The notes under the pieces: model-generated
The model's database searches: none
What the model saw: the letters and a program-made list of their open reading frames with translations, nothing else
Told to the model about the DNA's origin: nothing
Position numbers and translations under genes: made by a program
From: Weeksellaceae bacterium
Lineage (GTDB): Bacteria > Bacteroidota > Bacteroidia > Flavobacteriales > Weeksellaceae
Assembly (NCBI GenBank): GCA_022701475.1
Contig: JAKOOI010000120.1
Coordinates: 1-7,162 of the forward strand
Direction of reading: 5' to 3'
Length of the DNA: 7,162 nt
Shown here: positions 1 to 5,369 of the stretch, piece after piece
Position numbering within the stretch: position 1 is the stretch's first letter
Layout: each line of letters opens with the position of its first letter

Positions 1-1273
1 AAAGGGACTCCATTCCCGAGGTTACATTGAATTTCGAAGGATCCGGAAGCGGGACATAAAAAATTCCCGGCCTTTCGCCGTCGGGGGTTCCCTGGATGTA
101 TTCTGCACTGGCGCTGGCTTCCCTGAACTTTTCCGTCTGCCGGATCTCGAATTTCGTTTTCGGGGTAATGGAAAACATGGTTTTCAGTTTCGGGGTAATT
201 TGGGTAAGAATCCCATTGAAGGCGGCCAGCACCTCTTTCGAAGTTTTATAAGGCATTGCCTTGGGGTCGGTTTTTACATAGCTGATAAAATCTTCCAGCG
301 TTCCGCTGAAACCTACCTGCTGCTTTACCTTTTCCATTTCGGCACGCAGCATGGCCACCTGCTGACGGCCAATGGCATTGATCTCTTCCGGAGACAGGCC
401 GGTGGTTGTCCAGCTTTTCACATAATACTGATAGATCTCATTACCGTTGGGAAGGCTGTTATAGCCATCGGTATCCCTGGCTTTCGGCAGATATTCCTTT
501 TCCAGAAAATCGCCCATCCGGCTGTAGGCAGGAACGATTTTGTTGGTAATCACTTCTTTGTAAGCCCCTGCAAACCGCTCTTTCTGCTCTTTGGTAAAGT
601 CTTTCGGAAAATTTCTTATTGGTCCGTAGAAAATATTTTTTTCCGGATCGGCAGAGATCATTTCTTCCGCTCTCATCTGGGGAATCATCTTGACGACCAG
701 CTTTTTGGGAAGCACCATTTTATTGCTGATGCCTTCCCTGAAGTTTTCGGTGGCGGCGTCCATCCATTCAGGGAACTTTTCCATCCTTTTCAGCCAGTCA
801 GTATAGTCTTTTTCGGTTTTGAAGGGCTGGCTGCCTTCCCCGCTTCCATATAAGGGAAAGCTTAGAGGCAATCCCCCGAACTGGGTAAACGGGATGTATT
901 CCGGATGGTAGGCATACGCTTCAATTTTATCTTTCAGGGTGTAGTCCAGTACATTATAGACTACTTTGTCTTCATCGGAAAGGTTCTTGTAATCCACATT
1001 TTCCAGCTGTTTCTGCACGGAATGATAGAAGGCTACCTCACCTGAAATAAAGTCTTTATCGATCGTAATCGGCAATTGGTCATTATACCGGAGGTCGCCC
1101 TGGGAGGTTGCCTCCAGGGGGTACATTTTCAGGTATTGCTCATAATAGTTGGCGGCAATGGAATCCAGGTTGGAGGGCGTGACTTTCGTGAGCGGAGAGT
1201 CCGACTTCCTGCAGGATGACAGGCCGAGCACCAGCATCAGGGCAGCAGCCCCTTTCATTAATATGTTTTTCAT
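1..1273 (-). CDS. DUF885-family lipoprotein, C-terminus cut by window edge
   Basis: The minus strand is open from an ATG at 1273 to the left edge, giving 424 residues without a stop. Residues 1-21 form a lipoprotein signal: two lysines near the N-terminus, a hydrophobic stretch (about 8-18) and the lipobox LSSC with the acylated Cys at 21, followed by RKSDS. The mature part resembles the DUF885 family (COG4805): an early YYEQYLKMYPLEATSQGD segment, then helical stretches, and YYVKSWTTTGLSPEEINAIG around residues 290-310. Family members are usually about 580-600 residues and carry an HExxH-type putative zinc-peptidase motif near the C-terminus; that part lies outside the window, so the catalytic residues cannot be checked. 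I infer a membrane-anchored, periplasmic or surface hydrolase, possibly a peptidase; the family is poorly characterised. The gene diverges from the 1491 gene and has a -7-like element just upstream. An internal Met at residue 6 is a possible alternative start but would shorten the signal peptide. Confidence 0.85.
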   Translation of the reverse strand, partial: MKNILMKGAAALMLVLGLSSCRKSDSPLTKVTPSNLDSIAANYYEQYLKMYPLEATSQGDLRYNDQLPITIDKDFISGEVAFYHSVQKQLENVDYKNLSDEDKVVYNVLDYTLKDKIEAYAYHPEYIPFTQFGGLPLSFPLYGSGEGSQPFKTEKDYTDWLKRMEKFPEWMDAATENFREGISNKMVLPKKLVVKMIPQMRAEEMISADPEKNIFYGPIRNFPKDFTKEQKERFAGAYKEVITNKIVPAYSRMGDFLEKEYLPKARDTDGYNSLPNGNEIYQYYVKSWTTTGLSPEEINAIGRQQVAMLRAEMEKVKQQVGFSGTLEDFISYVKTDPKAMPYKTSKEVLAAFNGILTQITPKLKTMFSITPKTKFEIRQTEKFREASASAEYIQGTPDGERPGIFYVPLPDPSKFNVTSGMESL

Positions 1274-1292
1274 GCGGCATGAATTCTTTGGA

Positions 1293-1300
1293 CAAATGTA
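1293..1300 (-). promoter_or_regulatory. Probable -7 promoter element for the DUF885 lipoprotein gene
   Basis: Read on the minus strand this is TACATTTG, an exact match to the Bacteroidota -7 consensus TAnnTTTG. It ends 19 bp upstream of the ATG at 1273, leaving a short leader. No clear TTTG -33 element is seen about 19 bp further upstream, so the call rests on the -7 match and its position. Confidence 0.45.
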
Positions 1301-1434
1301 AATATTTATATCGCATCTTCTCCCTGCGGATCCGAATGTTGTGAAAATATTTTCCGTACCGTTGGGCAACAGAAATTTATCGATGATTTTAAAAAATATT
1401 TTTTCAAAAAATTCTCCACATTCAATCTATTTTT

Positions 1435-1442
1435 TATCTTTG
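1435..1442 (+). promoter_or_regulatory. Probable -7 promoter element for the acidic protein gene
   Basis: TATCTTTG matches the Bacteroidota -7 consensus TAnnTTTG exactly and lies 48 bp before the ATG at 1491. It sits in a very AT-rich stretch (about 1381-1440). No convincing -33 TTTG is present at the usual spacing. Together with the minus-strand element at 1293-1300 it makes 1274-1490 a divergent promoter region. Confidence 0.45.
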
Positions 1443-1490
1443 TTGAAAACATTTAACAATCATAGTATTACAGCTCTTTTTTAAGAAATA

Positions 1491-1952
1491 ATGAAAGGGA
1501 TTTTAAAAATTTACCATCCGGAGGAAACGCTAAAGTACAATATCAGAAACACTTATTGTAAAGCGGTGTACAGCAACCAGCAACACCTGTTAGAGGTTGA
1601 GATTATTACGGATGACAGTCTGGATCATGTGGATGATGATTCTCTGCAGTACAACTTTCCTCAGTTATCACTTGAAGTCTTTGATTTCCCTATCGAATCT
1701 GCGGAAATAGAAGGGAAAACCATTACGGTAAATGATTCTGATGAAGAAACCTTTACGGAAGTGGATCTTTTTGATGATGAAGAAGCTTTTATCTATGATA
1801 ATGAACTTCAGTTTGAAAAAAACGAAGAAGGCGAGCTCCAGGTCATCTGGAAAGGAACCATCGATGATTTCTATACCGGATCCGGGAACCCGATTCCTTT
1901 CAGGCTGAAGTGCGAATTCAAGCAGGATGTTATTGAAGTAGACGAGGACTGA
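1491..1952 (+). CDS. Highly acidic 153-residue protein of unknown function
   Basis: This open frame runs from ATG to TGA and encodes 153 residues. I do not recognise its family. About 39 residues are Asp or Glu (roughly a quarter) against 11 Lys/Arg, so the predicted pI is very low. Acidic clusters lie around residues 41-50 (DDSLDHVDDD), 82-98 and the C-terminal end (VDED). There is no signal peptide, membrane segment or lipobox, so it should be cytoplasmic. Alternating hydrophobic and polar residues (LEVEIIT, IEGKTITV, ELQVIWKGTI, FRLKCEFKQDVIEV) suggest a mainly beta fold. Two cysteines, at 23 and 141, form no recognisable metal site. It stands alone with its own -7 element and is followed by a hairpin, so it is probably not part of the exbB operon. 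The even codon structure and protein-like composition favour a real conserved gene over a chance frame. Confidence 0.8.
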   Translation: MKGILKIYHPEETLKYNIRNTYCKAVYSNQQHLLEVEIITDDSLDHVDDDSLQYNFPQLSLEVFDFPIESAEIEGKTITVNDSDEETFTEVDLFDDEEAFIYDNELQFEKNEEGELQVIWKGTIDDFYTGSGNPIPFRLKCEFKQDVIEVDED

Positions 1953-1980
1953 AAAATCCCGTTCTGAGCAGATAAAGTTA

Positions 1981-2012
1981 AAGTTCTTTTCAATTTCTTT
2001 TGAAGAGAACTT
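1981..2012 (+). terminator. Long hairpin downstream of the acidic protein gene, possible terminator
   Basis: Arms AAGTTCTTTTCAA (1981-1993) and TTGAAGAGAACTT (2000-2012) pair over 13 bp, with one G-U pair and a 6-nt loop. It begins 28 bp after the stop of the acidic protein gene. The following bases (CGCTATTTTCG) are only weakly T-rich, so it is not a classical intrinsic terminator. It could end transcription, protect the 3' end of the mRNA, or bind a regulator upstream of exbB. Confidence 0.4.
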
Positions 2013-2085
2013 CGCTATTTTCGATTCTAAGCTGTTTCAGCCGTTTTTTAAGCATTTTTTAAGACTGCTTTTCATAATATTCCAT

Positions 2086-2093
2086 TACATTTG
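2086..2093 (+). promoter_or_regulatory. Probable -7 promoter element of the exbB-exbD-tonB operon
   Basis: TACATTTG matches the Bacteroidota -7 consensus TAnnTTTG and lies 30 bp before the exbB ATG, predicting a leader of roughly 25 nt. Upstream, two copies of TTTTTTAAG (2044-2052 and 2055-2063) repeat with an 11-bp period, one helical turn, where an UP-type element would sit. No obvious -33 TTTG is present. No Fur-box-like palindrome was recognised, so iron control is not shown. Confidence 0.5.
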
Positions 2094-2123
2094 TCGTTAC
2101 AACTTTTATAAAAATAGATAGTA

Positions 2124-2831
2124 ATGCTGTTAACGGAACTTATTCAGGTATTATTTGCACAGGTTACCGCATCTGCAGTGGCAGAAGCACCTAAAAAAGT
2201 GTTTTCATTCTGGGAAATCATGTTTCACGGAGGCATATTTGCCAAAATTGTAATGGTAACCGTACTTTTACTCGGTGTCTTTTCTGTTTACCTCTTTTTC
2301 GAAAGGTTTTTCTTTATTAAAAGGATGGTGTCGAAAACCGATGCCGATTTTATGAATAACATCGAAGATTTCATCCGGGAAGGGAAAATAGAATCGGCGG
2401 CGGATTACTGTAAAAGGCAGCATTCTCCTGAAGGAAGAATTCTGGAAAAAGGAATTTCCAGACTGGGCCGGCCGGTTTCCGATATCGTAAGCGCCATGGA
2501 ATCGCAGGCGCAGGTGGAAGTGGCCAACATGGAAAAAAACCTCAACCTGCTGGCGGTAGTACCAAGTATTGCCCCGATGCTGGGGCTTCTGGGTACGGTG
2601 ATCGGGATGATCATTGCGTTCTTTGACCTTTCCAATATGGAAGGGGCTTTCTCTCCGAAAACACTTTCAGAAGGGATCTATACCGCGCTCGGACAGACGG
2701 CGGTAGGTCTTGCCGTAGCCATTCCGGCCAACTTTTTCTATAATATCCTGTTAACAAGGATTGATAAGTTTGTATTGAAGGCACAGAACATGTCGGGGGA
2801 ATTCCTGGACCTGATCAATAAACCGTTGTAA
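2124..2831 (+). CDS. exbB: ExbB/TolQ/MotA-family proton channel subunit
   Basis: This 235-residue inner-membrane protein belongs to the MotA/TolQ/ExbB family. With ExbD it forms a proton-driven motor that powers a TonB-type transducer. The N-terminus has a hydrophobic stretch of about 18 residues followed by a soluble patch, as in other Bacteroidota ExbB proteins. Membrane segments are about 37-58, 143-167 and 188-210. The family signature is clear: APMLGLLGTVIGMI (150-163) in the second core helix, then IYTALGQTAVGLAVAIPA (185-202) in the third. The large cytoplasmic region (about 61-140) is typical. The ATG at 2124 is favoured because it sits about 25-30 nt after a -7 promoter element and includes the usual N-terminal segment. 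It is followed after 49 bp by exbD. Sequence alone cannot separate ExbB from TolQ with certainty, but the TonB-like third gene and the absence of tolB/pal favour ExbB. Confidence 0.93.
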   Translation: MLLTELIQVLFAQVTASAVAEAPKKVFSFWEIMFHGGIFAKIVMVTVLLLGVFSVYLFFERFFFIKRMVSKTDADFMNNIEDFIREGKIESAADYCKRQHSPEGRILEKGISRLGRPVSDIVSAMESQAQVEVANMEKNLNLLAVVPSIAPMLGLLGTVIGMIIAFFDLSNMEGAFSPKTLSEGIYTALGQTAVGLAVAIPANFFYNILLTRIDKFVLKAQNMSGEFLDLINKPL

Positions 2832-2880
2832 TTCTTGAAATATGCCGAAAGGCTGAACCGTAACAAAAAGAAATCAACCG

Positions 2881-3279
2881 ATGAAAATCCAGAGAAAAAA
2901 CAAAGCGCGCCCGGAATTCAGTTTAGCAGCCATGACCGATGTGATCCTGCTGATGCTGATCTTCTTTATGATCACTTCTTCTGCCGCCAACCAAAGCGCC
3001 ATTGAAGTGAACCTGCCGAAAACCGGTGCCGTGGATGACAATATCCCGAATCCGCTTACGGTAAGCATCAAACCGGACGGGTCCTATTTTGTAGATGACG
3101 TTCCTGTGAGCCGTACCGACCTGGAACAGATGATCGTAAACAAGCTGAACAGCCAGGGCAGTAAAGCCTTTACCATACGGGCTGATGAAAGCACCATGCA
3201 CAAAGACGTGGTTTTTGCTATGGAAATCGCAGAAAAGCACAAATTCAATATTGCCATAGCCACGGTAAAAGAAAAATAA
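2881..3279 (+). CDS. exbD: ExbD/TolR-family biopolymer transport protein
   Basis: This 132-residue protein is the ExbD/TolR partner of the channel. It has a short basic cytoplasmic N-terminus (MKIQRKNKARPEF), one membrane helix at about 19-37, and a periplasmic domain. The helix begins with MTDVILLMLIFFMIT, and Asp20 corresponds to the conserved proton-carrying Asp of ExbD/TolR proteins (Asp25 in E. coli ExbD, from family knowledge). The periplasmic part contains the expected IEVNLPKTG (41-49), VSIKPDGSYFVDDVPV (61-76) and a C-terminal ADEST...VVFAMEIAEKHKFNIAIATVKE segment, matching the usual ExbD fold of about 130-140 residues. It is intact and lies between exbB (49-bp gap) and the TonB-like gene (35-bp gap), so all three are probably cotranscribed. 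Only one ExbD is present, whereas several Bacteroidota operons carry two in tandem (family knowledge). Confidence 0.93.
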   Translation: MKIQRKNKARPEFSLAAMTDVILLMLIFFMITSSAANQSAIEVNLPKTGAVDDNIPNPLTVSIKPDGSYFVDDVPVSRTDLEQMIVNKLNSQGSKAFTIRADESTMHKDVVFAMEIAEKHKFNIAIATVKEK

Positions 3280-3314
3280 GAAAAACCCTGATTATTCAGA
3301 AACCACCAGACGGG

Positions 3315-4199
3315 ATGAGAAGCGATACCATCAATAAAAACGAAGAAAACAGAGACCGGATAAAAAGCGCCCTGCTTTCAGTCCTGATCTGGTCTGCTAT
3401 CCTGCTGTTTGTTTTCCTGTATAAATTAAAGCCAAAGCCCCAGGAACCCGCACCGGAAATCGTGACGACCATGCTGGTGAATTTCGGGGACAACAGAAAC
3501 GGAAACGGTGTGGAAGAGCCGGCCGACCAGCCGGGAAGCTTAGCCGCAGCTGCAGATGAAATTACCGCTGAAACTCCTGAAACGGCCGTTCCGGAAACCA
3601 GAACGACAATTGAGCCGCAGCCACAGCCGGAAACAAAAAAATCCGAAGCCAAAGAAAAGATCGTTACCGGAAACAATCCGAAGCTAACGGCTCCGAAAAG
3701 AGAAGAATCAACGGAAAGCAAAAAGTCATCCGCCAGCGCAAGCGCTTCAAAGAATACCAAAAAATCCGGAGCCGCGACGGCCAATTCCAAAACCGGAAGC
3801 GGTGACGGGAAAGGAACGGCAGCCATCGGTAACCTCATCCGCGGGAGAGGTACAAAAGCCGGAAGCCAGGGCGATGGAGACGGGATCGGAAATGCCGGTG
3901 ATCCGCTGGGCGGTGACGGAAACGGTGACAGCAAAGTAGGAATCGACAGGAAGCTGGTAGGGTTTATCCCGGGAACCATGGGAAGGGGCGGTGCGCAGCC
4001 TGCCAATAATTGTACAGCCAGCGGAACCATTACCGTTGCCTATACGGTAGATAAGGCCGGCAATGTGGTTTCTGCCAGAAGGTCAGGAGGAACTGCGGAT
4101 CCCTGCATTACTTCCAACGCCGTTTCATGGGTCAAGAAATATGTGAAGGCTGAGAAGTCCGGCGTCTCTTCTACCGGAACGTATAAAATTACTTTTTAA
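3315..4199 (+). CDS. TonB-like energy transducer
   Basis: This 294-residue protein has the TonB/TolA layout. A short charged cytoplasmic N-terminus (1-18) is followed by one membrane helix (about 19-37, ALLSVLIWSAILLFVFLYKL) and a Pro-rich exit (KPKPQEPAPE). The motif MLVNFGDNRNGNG (53-65) resembles one I associate with Bacteroidota TonB-like proteins. A long low-complexity periplasmic linker follows, Pro/Glu/Thr-rich (67-107), then Lys/Ser-rich (108-160), then Gly/Asp-rich (161-207). The last 65 residues form a TonB C-terminal-like domain: GTITVAYTVDKAGNVVSA (237-254), a helix with SNAVSWVKKYVKAE (267-280), and a final strand GTYKITF. Two cysteines, 233 and 264, flank the first strands and could form a disulfide. 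The classical YP motif of enterobacterial TonB is not seen. As the third gene after exbB and exbD, it should transmit the motor's work to outer-membrane receptors. The ATG at 3315 fits the expected N-terminus. Confidence 0.85.
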   Translation: MRSDTINKNEENRDRIKSALLSVLIWSAILLFVFLYKLKPKPQEPAPEIVTTMLVNFGDNRNGNGVEEPADQPGSLAAAADEITAETPETAVPETRTTIEPQPQPETKKSEAKEKIVTGNNPKLTAPKREESTESKKSSASASASKNTKKSGAATANSKTGSGDGKGTAAIGNLIRGRGTKAGSQGDGDGIGNAGDPLGGDGNGDSKVGIDRKLVGFIPGTMGRGGAQPANNCTASGTITVAYTVDKAGNVVSARRSGGTADPCITSNAVSWVKKYVKAEKSGVSSTGTYKITF

Positions 4200-4204
4200 A
4201 ATAC

Positions 4205-4232
4205 AAAAGCACTTTATTCAAGTGCTTTTTTT
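4205..4232. terminator. Bidirectional intrinsic terminator between converging operons
   Basis: AAAAGCACTT (4205-4214) and AAGTGCTTTT (4220-4229) form a perfect 10-bp stem with a 5-nt loop. On the plus strand the T run covers 4226-4232, ending the exbB-exbD-tonB transcript 6 bp after its stop codon. On the minus strand the stem is followed by TTTTGTATTTT, so it can also end the spmAB-side transcript. The stop codon of the 4214-4606 gene lies at the edge of the loop, and its last codons form one stem arm. Confidence 0.85.
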
Positions 4233-4606
4233 ATTTCATTGATCCGGTTGATGACCGGAAGCGCAAAAATCCCGCTGGTCTGCAGATAAAGTTCATAGAA
4301 CGTCTTTGCTTTGTCCAGGAAGTCATTGTTGCTTTCCCCTCTGCCTTTGAAATAGAAAAGGTTTCCAAGCATCTCATAATAGTCTTTACGGTCTCTTTCC
4401 TGCCTTTCTTCAACCATACCGGTAAGTTCTTCTTTTGGTTTTAAGGAGATTTCTGTGAAATCCATCTTAAAGATATCTTTCATCAGCGAATCGAAATCAA
4501 GCTCTTTCTGCATCAGGCTCTCCTCAGGCTTGTCAAGGATCAGTTTTTCCAGTGCCTGGCTTAATTGGCGGATGAGTCTGAGGGTAAATTCTTTATCGGT
4601 AATCAT
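4214..4606 (-). CDS. Small helical protein, possibly DUF6483-like
   Basis: This 130-residue cytoplasmic protein has no signal peptide or membrane segment. It begins MITDKEFTLRLIRQLSQALEKLI, an amphipathic helix that resembles the opening of DUF6483-family proteins; this match is from memory and tentative. A long charged middle (about 25-75) includes QKELDFDSLMKDIFKMDF, and the C-terminal third (about 74-130) has KDYYEMLGNLFYFKGRG, FLDKAKTFYELYLQ and PVINRINEIKKAL, which reads like a pair of TPR-type helices. No catalytic motif is visible. It lies 18 bp downstream of the ATP-grasp gene on the same strand and is the last gene of that operon. Its final codons (KALE and TAA) form part of the terminator hairpin. 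A scaffold or adaptor role is possible but unproven. The ATG at 4606 is the first Met after the upstream stop, and I see no better alternative. Confidence 0.8.
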   Translation of the reverse strand: MITDKEFTLRLIRQLSQALEKLILDKPEESLMQKELDFDSLMKDIFKMDFTEISLKPKEELTGMVEERQERDRKDYYEMLGNLFYFKGRGESNNDFLDKAKTFYELYLQTSGIFALPVINRINEIKKALE

Positions 4607-4624
4607 AGAGGGTATTTTATTGAG

Positions 4625-5362
4625 TTAAAAATTTAAATAGTCTTCGGTTCGGGTCAATTCGCTCCATCTGGCAGAAAGAAACCGGGCATAATGGCTTGAT
4701 AAAAGGCCGTAGGTTCCTAAGGAATGTCCATCATTGACTTCTACCAAAACGGTCTCATTGTTTTCATTAATACCAAAATCCAGGGCATAAGAATTCGGCT
4801 GTGAAATGAAGCCGTCAATTGCTTTTTCTACGGTTTTTACATCCAGACAGGTGCCCCAATCGCCTTTATACTTGCGTATATCCAGGATTTCCCTGTACCG
4901 GATAAAACATCTCCATTCCGTTTTGAAACGGATCAGTTCTGAACAAAAAATTTCAGTATCTTTCTCTTGATCGACCAAGCCGATAAAATCCGTGTCGTTT
5001 GTAATCACTTTTCCGGCAAATAATTTTGTTTCTGTTTTAGGTTTAATAAAAATATTCCGGGCATTTTTATCTTTAAACAGGGTATTAACGGTAGATTCCC
5101 AGATTTTCCTTTTTAAAAAAGGCCGCAGCTCATCCGGATAATCAATTTCTTTATCAGGACGGGTAATATTTAAATTTTTCAGTCTTTTTCGTACGCTGCC
5201 AATTCCGCCGACGATGATATGCTCCGGATTGTTGTCTGAAATTTCATTGGCATCAGAGAACTTTTCGATTTCAAAACCGAAATGCTTAAAGCCTTCATAA
5301 GCTGAAAAGGCATTTATATTGTAAAACTCTCCGTCTTTATCAGTCTGAATATATGCTTTCAT
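4625..5362 (-). CDS. ATP-grasp protein, R2K clade (DUF4343-like)
   Basis: Starting at the ATG at 5362, this gene encodes 245 residues resembling the R2K clade of ATP-grasp enzymes (R2K_3, formerly DUF4343). ATP-grasp enzymes activate a carboxylate as an acyl-phosphate and join it to an amine or thiol; the substrate here is unknown. An N-terminal domain (1-60) contains a glycine loop, IIVGGIGSVRKRL (49-61). Putative ATP-binding lysines lie in FIKPKTETKLFAGKV (105-119). The hinge and signature region is SELIRFKTEWRCFIR (141-155), followed by DIRKYKGDWG (161-170). Metal-binding acidic residues are likely D195 in ALDFGI and E208/N210 in VLVEVNDGHSLGTYGL (205-220). The motif set looks complete, so the enzyme should be active. 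A start at 5443 in the same frame would add 27 hydrophobic, Trp/Cys-rich residues, but that stretch overlaps the end of the spmAB gene in another frame; the 5362 start leaves a 7-bp gap typical of an operon. It is probably cotranscribed with the genes on both sides. Confidence 0.82.
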   Translation of the reverse strand: MKAYIQTDKDGEFYNINAFSAYEGFKHFGFEIEKFSDANEISDNNPEHIIVGGIGSVRKRLKNLNITRPDKEIDYPDELRPFLKRKIWESTVNTLFKDKNARNIFIKPKTETKLFAGKVITNDTDFIGLVDQEKDTEIFCSELIRFKTEWRCFIRYREILDIRKYKGDWGTCLDVKTVEKAIDGFISQPNSYALDFGINENNETVLVEVNDGHSLGTYGLLSSHYARFLSARWSELTRTEDYLNF

Positions 5363-5369
5363 AGTTTTT

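Noticed and set aside
200..853. Plus-strand 217-codon open frame
   Set aside because: It is antisense to the DUF885 lipoprotein gene, whose frame is continuous and family-like; the plus-strand translation is His/Phe-rich and resembles nothing known.
1274..1490. Possible small RNA or riboswitch in the divergent intergenic region
   Set aside because: Apart from two -7-like elements the region is AT-rich, with no stable hairpin or conserved aptamer pattern that I could recognise.
3801..3935. Possible calcium-binding repeats in the Gly/Asp-rich part of the TonB-like protein
   Set aside because: The Gly/Asp segments lack the regular nine-residue GGxGxDxUx spacing of RTX repeats and fit better as a flexible periplasmic linker.
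3296..4030. Minus-strand 244-codon open frame
   Set aside because: It is the antisense shadow of the TonB-like gene; its Pro/Ser-rich translation results from the Gly-rich and Lys/Ser-rich linker codons on the other strand.
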